From: Streptomyces sp. MMG1121
Lineage (GTDB): Bacteria; Actinomycetota; Actinomycetes; Streptomycetales; Streptomycetaceae
Direction: 5' to 3'
Assembly (NCBI RefSeq): GCF_001280015.1
Contig: NZ_LGDV01000201.1
Location: 248,001-312,000 of the forward strand
Length of the DNA stretch: 64,000 bases
Shown piece after piece: positions 40,784 through 49,236 of this stretch (position 1 is its first letter; every line of letters begins with the position of its first letter). Under the pieces are notes generated by a model. It was not told the DNA's origin and searched no databases. It was given only the letters and a program-made list of their open reading frames with translations. The translations under genes and the position numbers were made by a program.

Positions 40784-42613
40784 GTGTGTACGTCGCCTGA
40801 TCACACCCAGGGTGAGGCCCCGCAGGCCGGTGCCGGCCGGCGCGGTTTCCTGCGGGCCACCGCCCTGCTGGGGGCCGCCGCCACGGCCGGGGTGGCCCTG
40901 CCGGGCAGCGCCGACGCGGCCCCGGCCGCCCGGCGGCCCGACCCGGACAGCCGCCGCTTCACGCTCGCCGTCATGCCGGACACCCAGTACCTCTTCGACG
41001 GGCCCAGCATCGACCCGCGGCCCTTCGAGGCCTCCTTGCGCTATCTGCTGGAGCACGGCCGGGACGAGAACATCGTCTTCCTCGCGCACCTGGGCGATCT
41101 CACCCAGAACGGCGCGGCGCCCGAGTTCGCCGCGATCGGGAAGGCGTTCGGCATCCTGGACCGGCGGGGCGCCGGTTACAGCGTGCTGGCCGGCAACCAC
41201 GACGTCCGGTCCTCGACCGACGACCAGCGTGGCCCGACCCCGTATCTCGACACGTTCGGGCCGCGGCGTTTCCGGGGTGCGCGGACCTTCGGGGGCGCGT
41301 CCGACGACGGCTACAACACCTTCCACCTGTTCCGGGCCGCCGGGCGGGAGTGGATGGTGCTCGCGCTGGACTGGCGGCTGTCGGCGAAGGGATACGTGTG
41401 GGCGAAGGAGGTGCTCGGCGCACACCCGAAGACGGCGGTCGTCCTCACCACGCACGAACTGGTCGTCGCGGACGACACGTTGTCGGACTACGGACAGCAG
41501 CTGTGGGACCAGCTGATCGAGGACCACGACCAGATCTTCCTGACCCTGAACGGCCACTACTGGCCGGCGGGCCGGGCGACCCGCAGGAACGCGGCCGGCA
41601 ACGACGTCCATCTGCACCTCACGAACTACCAGAACCGCTACTTCGGCGGCGCCGCGATGATCCGGCTCTACCGGTTCGACCTGGACCGGAACGTCATCGA
41701 CGTGGAGACGGTCTCGCCCTGGATCCTCGGCCGGGCCGGGCAGGGCCTCAATGAGCTGGAGCGGCAGGAGATCGAGCTGAGCGGTGACGCGGACCGGTTC
41801 TCGGTCGCGGTCGACTTCGCGGACCGCTTCGCCGGCTTCGATCCGGTGCCGGCCCGCCCGGCGCGGCCCGCGTCGACGATGGTGATCCCCGGCACGGCCG
41901 CCTACTGGCGCTTCGAGTCGGCCGTCTCCGGCACCGGCACCGTCCGCGACCGGTCCGGCCGGGGCAACGACCTCACCGTGGTCTCGGTGGGCGGCGGCAC
42001 GCTCGGCTGGTCGGCCGACCATCACCCCGACCAGCCCGGCCACGGCAGCCTGGAGTTCCAGGGGTACAAGTCGCCGCTGAAGGGCGCGTATCTGCGGACC
42101 GTCGAGGGGGCTCCCCTCAACTCGGCGGAATTCGAGGACGGTTACACCATCGAGGCCTTCTACCGGCTCCCCGCCGACTGGGACGCCTCGCACCACGCCT
42201 GGTCCGGTCTGGTCAGCCGCACCGGCCGCAACGGCTTCGCCGGCCCGGTCACGGACGATCCGGACGAGCCGCTCGCCACCTTGTCGATCACCGACGGGCC
42301 GGGCCCGCAGTGGGCGGTCCGCCCGCTCGACCAGCGCCGGCTCGCCACCAACTGGGGAGACGAGACGGCCCGCGAGACCTGGTGGCATCTCGCCGTGGTC
42401 AACGACGGACGGCACACGACCCTGTACGTCCAGGGCTGCCCGGTGGCCCGCAACCCGCACGCCGCGGCCGTCGGCATCGCCTCGGCCGGACTGCCCTGGC
42501 TGCTCGGCGGCTACGAGTACGCCGGGAAGATCGACCAGATCCTGCACGGCCGCCTCGGCGACGTGCGGATCGTCGCGCGGGCGCTGCCCGTCTCCGCCTT
42601 CATGACCCACTGA
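40784..42613 (+). CDS. Tat-exported metallophosphoesterase with LamG-like domain
   Basis: A 609-aa secreted protein. GRRGFLRATALLGAAATAGVALPGSADA (split in practice as a twin-arginine signal near residues 18-45) leads into a calcineurin-like phosphoesterase domain: MPDTQYLF, AHLGDLTQNG, AGNHDVR and a late LTLNGHYWPAG. After about residue 370 a concanavalin/LamG-like domain follows (AYWRFE...VRDRSGRGNDL...EGYTIEAFYRL-like to KIDQILHGRLGDVRIV). The GTG at 40784 with GGAG five bases upstream is chosen. It lies 35 bases before a second Tat-exported enzyme gene, so both likely act together outside the membrane on phosphate esters. Confidence 0.88.
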   Translation: MCTSPDHTQGEAPQAGAGRRGFLRATALLGAAATAGVALPGSADAAPAARRPDPDSRRFTLAVMPDTQYLFDGPSIDPRPFEASLRYLLEHGRDENIVFLAHLGDLTQNGAAPEFAAIGKAFGILDRRGAGYSVLAGNHDVRSSTDDQRGPTPYLDTFGPRRFRGARTFGGASDDGYNTFHLFRAAGREWMVLALDWRLSAKGYVWAKEVLGAHPKTAVVLTTHELVVADDTLSDYGQQLWDQLIEDHDQIFLTLNGHYWPAGRATRRNAAGNDVHLHLTNYQNRYFGGAAMIRLYRFDLDRNVIDVETVSPWILGRAGQGLNELERQEIELSGDADRFSVAVDFADRFAGFDPVPARPARPASTMVIPGTAAYWRFESAVSGTGTVRDRSGRGNDLTVVSVGGGTLGWSADHHPDQPGHGSLEFQGYKSPLKGAYLRTVEGAPLNSAEFEDGYTIEAFYRLPADWDASHHAWSGLVSRTGRNGFAGPVTDDPDEPLATLSITDGPGPQWAVRPLDQRRLATNWGDETARETWWHLAVVNDGRHTTLYVQGCPVARNPHAAAVGIASAGLPWLLGGYEYAGKIDQILHGRLGDVRIVARALPVSAFMTH

Positions 42614-42648
42614 CGCCGCCCCCCTTCCCGAGGCTCCCGAGGATCACC

Positions 42649-44322
42649 ATGACCGAACAGCAGCTGCCCGAGTGGGCGGACCCGGCCGTCGCCCCCGCCC
42701 ACCTCGACGCCCAGGGCCTGTCCCGGCGCCAACTCCTGTGCCGTGCGGGCCTGTTCGGTGCCGCCTTCGCCCTCGGACCGGCGGCGGCACCCGCCCTGGC
42801 GGCCGACGGCCGGCGCCTCGGCGGCCACGACCCGCGCCTCGCCTATCTCGTCGGCGACCACCACGTGCACTCCGTCTACAGCCACGACGCCAAGTACACG
42901 TTCTCCCAGCAGGCCACCGCCGCCGCTCGCTACGGCCTGGACTGGATGGTGTTCAACGAGCACTCCAATTTCGGGCACGCGTACTACGGCGCCGCGATGG
43001 AGCACCGGGAGATCCTCAGGGCCCGGGCCGAGAACCCGCGCCGGCTGATCTTCCAGGGCCTGGAGTGGTACATCCCGGCCGCCGAGCACTGCACGGTCTT
43101 CGCCGCGCCCGGCCCGCACGAGGTGGACCTGCTCACGCGGTTCGAGCTGGCCCACGACGGGAAGCTGCTCGGCTACGACAAGGGCGGCGCCGCCGACGCG
43201 GACACCGCCCGCAACGAGGCCCACGCGGTCAAGGCGATCAAGTGGCTGGCCGAGCAGCGACGCAACGGGTACGTCGACGACGTGCTCGTCCTCGCCAACC
43301 ACCCGCTGCGCCTCGGCATCGACTCCCCGCACGAGCTGCGTGCCTGGCGGGACGCGGCCCCGGAGATCGTGATCGGTATGGAGGGCGCGCCCGGCGCCCA
43401 GGGGGCGGCCATCCCGGCGCTGCGCGGTTCGGCCTCGATCCGCGGCGAGTACGAGAACAGGCCGTCCGCACAGTCGTGGTCCGGTTACCCGGCGGACGCC
43501 TATGTGACCTACGGCGGTTTCGACTGGGCGACCGCGACCGTCGGCGGCCTGTGGGACTCGATGCTGGCCGAGGGCAGGCTGTTCTCGATCACCAGCAACT
43601 CCGACAACCACCGTACGGTCTTCGACACCTGGAAGAACGGCGACTGGGCGCCCGGCCGGAACTTCGACAACACCGGAAAGCTGCCCGACCCGGTGGACAC
43701 GGACACCGCGCAGCCGGGCAGCGACTTCTGGCCGGGCGAGTTCAGCCGCACCCACGTCGGTGTCACCGGCTACGGCTACCGCTCGGTGATGGCGGGCCTG
43801 CGCGCGGGCCGGGTGTGGGTCGACCACGGGCATCTGCTCGACGGGCTCGACGTGCGGGTGAAGCGGGACTGCGACGCCGGTCCGGGCGTCACGCTCGGCG
43901 GCCGGCTGCGGGTCCGCGCGGGCGAGCGGATCACGCTGTCCGTGACGGTCACGACGGCATCGCGCCCCAACCCGCAGGGGATTCTCCCGCAGTTGGCCCA
44001 GGTGGACGTCGTCCGGGGTGCCGTACGCGGCCCGGTCGCCGACCGGGACACCTGGCGGGCACCGGACACCAGGGTCGTGCACACCACGGACGTCAGCGGC
44101 CGTGCGGGCACCTACACCCTGCGCGTCCCGCTCACCGCCGGCGACGAGTCCTTCTACGTCCGGCTGCGCGGCAGCGACGGCAACCGGCACGGAACGGGTT
44201 ACCTCGGCGCGGCCGTCGACCCGCACGGCCCGATCCCGCACGAGCCCGGAAACGGCGACCCGTGGGCCGACACCTGGTTCTACTCCAACCCCGTCTTCGT
44301 CGACGTGACCGGAGCCCGGTGA
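42649..44322 (+). CDS. Tat-exported PHP-type metal-dependent hydrolase
   Basis: A 557-aa protein with a twin-arginine signal (LSRRQLLCRAGLFGAAFALGPAAAPALA, about residues 24-51). The PHP-like domain starts at GDHHVHSVYSHDAKYTF (HxH) and includes FNEHSNFGH, IFQGLEWYIP and ITSNSDNHR, the repeated His/Asp clusters of this metal-dependent superfamily. A C-terminal beta-rich domain follows (RVRAGERITLSVTV to the end). The ATG at 42649 has GAGGATC in front. The gap to the phosphoesterase gene is 35 bases, so they are one operon. PHP enzymes cleave phosphoesters; the substrate here is unknown. Confidence 0.85.
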   Translation: MTEQQLPEWADPAVAPAHLDAQGLSRRQLLCRAGLFGAAFALGPAAAPALAADGRRLGGHDPRLAYLVGDHHVHSVYSHDAKYTFSQQATAAARYGLDWMVFNEHSNFGHAYYGAAMEHREILRARAENPRRLIFQGLEWYIPAAEHCTVFAAPGPHEVDLLTRFELAHDGKLLGYDKGGAADADTARNEAHAVKAIKWLAEQRRNGYVDDVLVLANHPLRLGIDSPHELRAWRDAAPEIVIGMEGAPGAQGAAIPALRGSASIRGEYENRPSAQSWSGYPADAYVTYGGFDWATATVGGLWDSMLAEGRLFSITSNSDNHRTVFDTWKNGDWAPGRNFDNTGKLPDPVDTDTAQPGSDFWPGEFSRTHVGVTGYGYRSVMAGLRAGRVWVDHGHLLDGLDVRVKRDCDAGPGVTLGGRLRVRAGERITLSVTVTTASRPNPQGILPQLAQVDVVRGAVRGPVADRDTWRAPDTRVVHTTDVSGRAGTYTLRVPLTAGDESFYVRLRGSDGNRHGTGYLGAAVDPHGPIPHEPGNGDPWADTWFYSNPVFVDVTGAR

Positions 44323-44372
44323 TCGACTGCCCACGCACCCGCGGCTGCTGATCCGGCCCCTCCGTACGCATA

Positions 44373-44388
44373 CTGTCAGCGGTGACAG
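44373..44388. promoter_or_regulatory. inverted repeat over the IclR start codon
   Basis: CTGTCA (44373-44378) and TGACAG (44383-44388) form an inverted repeat that covers the proposed GTG start at 44382. It could be an autoregulatory operator, or an indication that the true start is further in. Confidence 0.35.
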
Positions 44389-45203
44389 CCCCGCCGGAGC
44401 AGGCCGGCGGGGTCGCACGGTGGCAGGTGAGGCGGTGGGTGCCGGTGAGCGAGCGGTCCGCGGCCGACCGGCTGCTGGGCGTGCTCGCCGCGTTCGACCA
44501 CGCCCACCCGGCCCTGTCGCTGACGGACATCAGCCGTCGGGCCGGGCTGAGCCTGACCACCGCGCACCGGCTGGCGGGCGCGCTGACCGCGTGGGGTGCG
44601 CTGGAGCGCGACGCGTCCGGGGTCTACCACGTGGGGCTGCGGCTGTGGGAGGTGGCCGCGCTCGCTCCGCGCGGCCTGGGGCTGCGGCAGCTGGCACTGC
44701 CGTATCTGGAGGATCTGTACGAGGCGACGCACGAGAACGTGCAGTTGGCCGTGCGGGACGGTACGGAGGTCGTGTACGTCGAGTGGCTCTCGGGCCGTTC
44801 GGCGGTGGGCGTGCACATCCGCGTCGGCGCGCGCTGGCCGCTGCACGCCACCGGGGTCGGGCTCGCCCTGCTCGCGCACGCCGATCCGGGTCTTCAGGAG
44901 GAGTACTGCGCCGGACCGCTCGCCCCCTTCACGCCGTACACGATCACCGATCCGCTACGGCTGCGGCGCACGCTCGCCGAAGTACGGCGCTCGGGTGTGG
45001 CGGTGAGCGAGCGCCAGGTGACCGAGGACGCGCTGTCGGTGGCCGCGGCCGTACACGGGCCCGGCGGGCAGGTGGTCGCGGCGGTGTCGGTGGTGGTGCC
45101 CCGGGCGGCCGCCCGGGTGCCGGCGCTGGCGCCGGCGGTCCGGCTGGCGGGGCGCGGGATCTCCCGGGCGCTCGGCTGGCGGCCGGAGCGCGGCGAGCCG
45201 TGA
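44382..45203 (+). CDS. IclR-family transcriptional regulator
   Basis: Up to 273 aa. A winged HTH is at about residues 25-85 (SAADRLLGVLAAFDHAHPALSLTDISRRAGLSLTTAHRLAGAL), and the C-terminal effector domain carries GLGLRQLALPYLEDLYEATHENVQLAVRDGTEVVYVEW and RVGARWPLHATGVGLALLAH. GTG 44382 has no clear ribosome-binding site; GTG 44445, after a GTGAGGCGG stretch, is a possible later start that still keeps the HTH. IclR regulators in Streptomyces often control aromatic or carbon-source genes. The neighbour is the Tat phosphohydrolase operon, but no target can be assigned. Confidence 0.9.
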   Translation: MTAPPEQAGGVARWQVRRWVPVSERSAADRLLGVLAAFDHAHPALSLTDISRRAGLSLTTAHRLAGALTAWGALERDASGVYHVGLRLWEVAALAPRGLGLRQLALPYLEDLYEATHENVQLAVRDGTEVVYVEWLSGRSAVGVHIRVGARWPLHATGVGLALLAHADPGLQEEYCAGPLAPFTPYTITDPLRLRRTLAEVRRSGVAVSERQVTEDALSVAAAVHGPGGQVVAAVSVVVPRAAARVPALAPAVRLAGRGISRALGWRPERGEP

Positions 45204-45279
45204 CCCGGGCAGGCCCGGTTCACGGCCTCGGTTGACGCCAGGCCGATGATCATGGGCTCGGTGCAGGTCGGGAGCGTGC

Positions 45280-45640
45280 CTACCAAAGCTCGGCGTTCGG
45301 GTGGGGCCGGGCCTGGAGCCGGTTGCGCAGCCCGATCTCCTCGGCGGTGAGCGCCTCTCCGGGACGGCGGATGCGTACGGGCATGGGCCGCAGGGGCAGG
45401 CCGTCGTCCACCGCGGCGGCCCCGGCTTCCGCGAGTGCCCGGTAGAGCGAGGCGACCGAAGGCGACTTCCCCGCGTCCTTGCCGGTCTTGAGGGTGAGCT
45501 TCTTGGCGATCCCGGGGACGGGGACGCCCTTGTCCTTCCGCGCGACGGCGAAGGCGAGCATGTCGTCGTCGATGACCTTCGGGCGTCCGCCGTGGTTGCC
45601 CTGGGACTTTCGCGAACGGCGACCTGCGGAAACGCGATCA
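45280..45640 (-). pseudogene. C-terminal remnant of a serine recombinase/resolvase
   Basis: On the minus strand the frame reads GRRSRKSQGNHGGRPKVIDDDMLAFAVARKDKGVPVPGIAKKL (split as GRRSRKSQGNHGGRPKVID and DDMLAFAVARKDKG) ...SVASLYRALAEAG. This is the linker plus Hin-type HTH found at the end of resolvase/invertase recombinases. The catalytic N-terminal domain is missing, and the upstream sequence on this strand overlaps the intact gene at 45736. It is therefore a truncated fossil, probably from a Tn3-type or similar element. Confidence 0.6.
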
Positions 45641-45735
45641 CTCCGGGGGCTGAGAATGACCGTGTGTGACGCACGGTCGGTGGCGGCTGTGAAAATCGCT
45701 GTCCGGTCGCCGGAACGCGGTGATAGGGATTCGGG

Positions 45736-46545
45736 GTGACAATGACACTCGAGTTCCCCGTTCTGCTGCGACTGATCGACGAACGGTCGACTGCCTTCCG
45801 CGCCGCGATCGCCTCCGCGCCCAGCCTCGACGTACAGGTGCCGACCTGCCCCGAGTGGACGCTGTTCGATCTGGCGCAGCACATCGGCGAGGGGCGCCGC
45901 GACTGGGCCGCCACCGTCGCCGCAGGGCCTGCTCCGGCCAAGTCAGCAGCGGAGGGCGCCCCGGCTGCGCCTCGGGAGCGCGAGGCCCTGCTGGCCTGGT
46001 TGGCGGAGTCCACGGAGCAACTGCTGGACGCATTGCGGAACGCCGGCCCGGATCGTGGTTGCTGGACGTGGTGGGAGACGTCGCAGTCGCCGCAGACCTC
46101 CGGTGCCGTAGCTCGGCACCAGCTCCAGCAGATGGCGGTGCACACCTACGACGCCCAGATCACCCTGGGTGCCCCGCAGCCGCTGCCGACCGAGGTGGCA
46201 CTCGACGGTGTCGACGAGTTCCTGTCCACCTGCGTCGCAACGACGAGTGCCTGGCCACACAAGCCCGCTGTCGTCGACTTCCACGCCTCCGAGGGCCGCT
46301 CCTGGCGCCTCTCGCTCTCCGCCGACGGCGCACGGACCGCCCGTCTCCCCGGGCCCGGCACCATATCGGCCACCGCTGCCGACCAGGACCCGGACGCGGA
46401 CGCGGCCGCGGCCAACGCCTCCGCCCGGGGCACGGCCGACGAGCTGGTCCTCATCCTGCACGACCGTATCCCGTTCAACTCCCTGGAGCTCGACGGCGAC
46501 CCACGTCTCTTCGACCAGCTCAGCGCCTGGGACCCGGACGAGTAA
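45736..46545 (+). CDS. maleylpyruvate isomerase-family (DinB-like) mycothiol-dependent protein
   Basis: About 269 aa. The N-terminal DinB/MDMPI four-helix domain has CPEWTLFDLAQHIGEGRRDW (metal His about residue 48) and VARHQLQQMAVHTYDAQ (two more His), matching the three-His metal site. An about 90-residue MDMPI C-terminal domain follows. GTG 45736 and ATG 45742 are both possible; only two codons differ. Members use mycothiol as a thiol cofactor in isomerisation or detoxification, or are of unknown role. It is the only intact gene inside the 45.3-47.0 kb scar. Confidence 0.85.
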   Translation: MTMTLEFPVLLRLIDERSTAFRAAIASAPSLDVQVPTCPEWTLFDLAQHIGEGRRDWAATVAAGPAPAKSAAEGAPAAPREREALLAWLAESTEQLLDALRNAGPDRGCWTWWETSQSPQTSGAVARHQLQQMAVHTYDAQITLGAPQPLPTEVALDGVDEFLSTCVATTSAWPHKPAVVDFHASEGRSWRLSLSADGARTARLPGPGTISATAADQDPDADAAAANASARGTADELVLILHDRIPFNSLELDGDPRLFDQLSAWDPDE

Positions 46546-46577
46546 GACGTGACGATGGGCCCCCGCGTACGCCCCGA

Positions 46578-46628
46578 GGCGTGCCTCCCCTCAACGGGTA
46601 CAGCCACGCCGCGGTGGCCTCGGGGCCG
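46578..46628 (+). pseudogene. possible RidA-family fragment
   Basis: GVPPLNGYSHAAVASGP in one frame resembles the N-terminal strand of RidA/YjgF proteins (PxGYSHAVVA-G). The similarity ends abruptly. It is very short, so the call is weak, and is listed only as part of the degenerate region 46546-47022. Confidence 0.25.
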
Positions 46629-46719
46629 CTGGGGGAGCAGACCGCCACGGCCGCGAAGCGGCTGACCAAGGGCGGCGGCCCACAAGCTGATCGGCGCGCC
46701 TGGTCGGCACCTGACGCCG

Positions 46720-46850
46720 TCAGTTCTCCGCGCCGTCCTCGTCGTCGAGTCCGGCCGCGTCCGGGCCGCGCAGCGGGCGCAGGGCGCGGTGGCCAGGGTG
46801 GAGGCGGTGAAGCCGTAGCGGCCGAGCACCTTGAGGTCGCGGTGGTTGAG
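46720..46850 (-). pseudogene. C-terminal remnant of a Tn3-family transposase (frameshifted)
   Basis: On the minus strand LNHRDLKVLGRYGFTAST in one frame continues, after a frameshift, as HRALRPLRGPDAAGLDDEDGAEN and a stop at 46722-46720. Tn3-family transposases of actinobacteria end with an H-I-x-x-x-G-x-Y-x-F ... LRPLRDPD plus acidic tail. Only these last about 45 residues are present, and they lie on the same strand as the recombinase remnant 1.1 kb away. No terminal inverted repeat was identified. Confidence 0.5.
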
Positions 46851-46884
46851 CGCCGAGGGCGCCGGCGACACCTCGGTGGACGGC

Positions 46885-47022
46885 TACGAGTTCTACGACA
46901 GCTCGATGGTCGGTGACGTGGTGATCGTGACGGACTCCGGCGAGCGGACGGTCGATCCGGCCAACGGTCTCAACGGCTGGAACCTGTCGTGGGCCGGCTG
47001 GAGGGCCGGCAGCGCGGTCTGA
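46885..47022 (+). pseudogene. C-terminal remnant of an L,D-transpeptidase
   Basis: EFYDSSMVGDVVIVTDSG then TVDPANGLNGWNLSWAGWRAGSAV and a stop match the extreme C-terminus of actinobacterial L,D-transpeptidases (...WFYDxSxxGDVV...NGxxxWNxSWxxWxxGSAL). The catalytic SHGC region and everything before it are absent. It abuts the transposase remnant, so its 5' part was probably lost in the rearrangement. Confidence 0.6.
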
Positions 47023-47125
47023 GCCGGTACGGGTGACTTCACCCGGTGAACTCCCCTGCGAATCAAGGACTTTCCTTGCTTCAAGGCTTGACGGCCGCAG
47101 AGGCGGGGAGCACATTGGCGACACT

Positions 47126-47166
47126 CTGAGAGCGCTCTCAGCCGATCAGACGTGGGAGCGCTCTCA
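47126..47166. promoter_or_regulatory. two CebR-type palindromic operators upstream of the GH16 gene
   Basis: CTGAGAGCGCTCTCAG (47126-47141) is a perfect 16-bp palindrome, and TGGGAGCGCTCTCA (47153-47166) is a near-perfect second copy 27 bases further (centre to centre about 26). Both differ by only one or two bases from the TGGGAGCGCTCCCA box of the LacI-family repressor CebR in Streptomyces. They sit 36-76 bases before the ATG, so repression by CebR or a beta-glucan-responsive relative is likely. The regulator itself is not in the window. Confidence 0.8.
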
Positions 47167-47201
47167 CACCGCTCCCGCACCCCCGTACCCGAGAGGCCCC
47201 C

Positions 47202-48614
47202 ATGAGTGCATCCTCCGGCATACCCAGACCCCGCCCCGCGCACCGCCGTCCACTGCGGCGCGCGCTCGTCGCCGCCGTCGCCACGCTCGGCCTGGCCGCG
47301 GCCCTCGCCACGGCCGCCACCGCCCCCGCGGACGCCTCCGCACCCGCGCCCCCGTCGGGCTGGTCACAGGTCTTCGTCGACGACTTCGACGGGGCGGCCG
47401 GATCCGGCGTCAACACCTCCAACTGGCAGTACGACACCGGAACCTCGTACCCGGGCGGCGCCGCGAACTGGGGCACCGGCGAGGTCGAGACGATGACGTC
47501 GAGCACGAACAACGTCGCCCTGGACGGCAACGGCAACCTGCTCATCACCCCGCGCCGCGACGCCTCCGGCAACTGGACCTCCGGCCGGATCGAGACCACC
47601 CGCACCGACTTCCAGCCGCCGGCCGGCGGCAAGCTGCGCGTGGAGGCCCGGATCCAGATGCCGAACGTGACCGGGGACGCGGCCGTCGGCTACTGGCCCG
47701 CCTTCTGGATGCTGGGCGCCCCCTTCCGCGGCAACTACCAGAACTGGCCGGGCGTCGGCGAGCTGGACGTCATGGAGAACGTCAACGGCCTGAACAAGAC
47801 GTGGGCCACGATGCACTGCGGCACGAGCCCCGGCGGACCGTGCAACGAGACCACGGGCCTCGGCAACTCCACCGCCTGCCCGAACACCACCTGCCAGTCC
47901 GGCTTCCACACCTACACGATGGAGTGGGACCGCTCCGTGAGCCCGGAGGCGATCCGCTTCTACGTCGACGGCGTCAACTACCAGACGGTCACCGCGAATC
48001 AGGTGGACGCGACGACCTGGGCCAACGCCACGAACCACGGCTTCTTCGTCATCCTGAACGTGGCGATGGGCGGAGGCTTCCCCGCGGCGTTCGGCGGCGG
48101 CCCGACCGGCGCCACCGACCCGGGCCACCCGATGGCCGTGGACTACGTCCAGGTGCTCCAGTCCGGTGGGGGCGGCGGCACCACTCCCCCGCCGACCGGC
48201 AACCGGGACGCCTACAGCGCCATCCAGGCCGAGTCGTACGACAGCCAGTCCGGCACCAGCACCGAGACCACCACCGACACCGGGGGCGGCCAGGACATCG
48301 GCTCCCTCGCGGGCGGTGACTGGGCGCTGTACAAGGGGGTGAACTTCGGTTCCACGGCGGCCACCCAGTTCTACGCCCGGGTGGCGAGCGGGGCCGCGTC
48401 CGGGGTGAGCGGCCTGGTCGAGGTACGGCTGGACAGTCCGGGCAACGCACCGATCGGCAGCTTCGCGGTCGGCAACACCGGGGGCTGGCAGTCCTGGCGG
48501 ACGATCCCGGCCAACATCGGCGCGGTGACCGGCACGCACGATGTCTATCTGACCTTCACCAGCGGCCAGCCGGCCGACTTCGTGAACGTCAACTGGTTCG
48601 ACTTCGGGCACTGA
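47202..48614 (+). CDS. secreted GH16 endo-beta-1,3-glucanase with CBM6
   Basis: A 470-aa secreted enzyme. It has a signal peptide (about 1-45, two Arg clusters then AALATAATAPADA; possibly Tat or Sec). The GH16 beta-jelly-roll runs to about residue 325 with active site GELDVMENVNG: Glu187 (nucleophile), Asp189, Glu192 (acid/base). The WPAFWML strand is also typical of laminarinases. A Gly/Thr/Pro linker leads to a CBM6 (about 345-470; IQAESYDSQSGT...GGDWALYKGVNFG). The ATG at 47202 has GAGAGG upstream. It cleaves beta-1,3- or mixed-linked glucans of fungal or plant walls, in line with the CebR-type boxes before it. Confidence 0.95.
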   Translation: MSASSGIPRPRPAHRRPLRRALVAAVATLGLAAALATAATAPADASAPAPPSGWSQVFVDDFDGAAGSGVNTSNWQYDTGTSYPGGAANWGTGEVETMTSSTNNVALDGNGNLLITPRRDASGNWTSGRIETTRTDFQPPAGGKLRVEARIQMPNVTGDAAVGYWPAFWMLGAPFRGNYQNWPGVGELDVMENVNGLNKTWATMHCGTSPGGPCNETTGLGNSTACPNTTCQSGFHTYTMEWDRSVSPEAIRFYVDGVNYQTVTANQVDATTWANATNHGFFVILNVAMGGGFPAAFGGGPTGATDPGHPMAVDYVQVLQSGGGGGTTPPPTGNRDAYSAIQAESYDSQSGTSTETTTDTGGGQDIGSLAGGDWALYKGVNFGSTAATQFYARVASGAASGVSGLVEVRLDSPGNAPIGSFAVGNTGGWQSWRTIPANIGAVTGTHDVYLTFTSGQPADFVNVNWFDFGH

Positions 48615-48634
48615 ACCGGGCCGAACGGGCAGTT

Positions 48635-48679
48635 GGCGCCGGGGAGTTGACGATCACGCACGCGTCAACCCCCGGCGCC
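48635..48679. terminator. 17-bp hairpin between GH16 gene and EF-Tu-like gene
   Basis: GGCGCCGGGGAGTTGACG (48635-48652) pairs with CGTCAACCCCCGGCGCC (48663-48679) apart from one bulged A. It lies between convergent stops, so it is a probable bidirectional terminator. Confidence 0.75.
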
Positions 48680-48681
48680 GC

Positions 48682-49236
48682 TCACGGGGTCCGGCAGGGG
48701 AGCCGCAGCACGGTGCCGGAACCGGCGGCACGACCGTGGTGGCGGAACGCGAAGGGCTGGCCTTCTTCCAGGGCGACGGGCTCGTCGAGTTCCACGGTCA
48801 CCCGGGCTCCGTGCAGCGGCCGGACCACGTCGGCGCCGTCGAGCGGCACGACCGTCCCCCACACCGCGGCGGTGCGGAGGTGGAAGCGGAGGCGGGCGCC
48901 CGGGACCACGTCCGCACCACCCCGCCCCTCGGACAGCAGGGTGATCTCGGCGGTGAAGCCTGCATGTGCGCCGATCGAACCCGGCGCGGCGAGCACCTGG
49001 CCCCGCTCGACGGCGTCCGTGGCGACGCCGCGCAGCAGCACCCCCACGTTCATGTGCGCACACGCCTCCCGGACGCGCACCCCGCCCTGCTCGATGTCCG
49101 CGACGAGGGCGGTCGCACCGCCGGCCGAACCGACGACCTCCACCGCGTCGCCCGTACGCACCGGGCCGCGCTCGATCCGCCCCGCCACCATGACCGCTCT
49201 GCCCTGCCGCAGCCGGAAGACGTCTTCGACGGGCAT
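48682..49236 (-). CDS. free-standing EF-Tu domain II-III protein without GTPase domain
   Basis: About 184 aa from the ATG at 49236. It aligns by eye with EF-Tu from FLMPIEDVF to the C-terminus: MPVEDVFRLRQGRAVMVAGRIERG, VGVLLRGVATDAVERGQVLA (domain II), PGSIGAHAGFTAEITLLS, RLRFHLRTAAVWGTVVPLDG and VALEEGQPFAFRHHGRAAGSGTV (domain III). The G domain (GHVDHGK, DCPGH, NKCD) is absent; there is no room for it before the AraC gene. A frame start at 49318-49320 (GTG) would add 28 unrelated residues. The reading frame is intact, so it may be functional. Alternatively it is a decaying tuf duplicate. Confidence 0.75.
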   Translation of the reverse strand: MPVEDVFRLRQGRAVMVAGRIERGPVRTGDAVEVVGSAGGATALVADIEQGGVRVREACAHMNVGVLLRGVATDAVERGQVLAAPGSIGAHAGFTAEITLLSEGRGGADVVPGARLRFHLRTAAVWGTVVPLDGADVVRPLHGARVTVELDEPVALEEGQPFAFRHHGRAAGSGTVLRLPCRTP

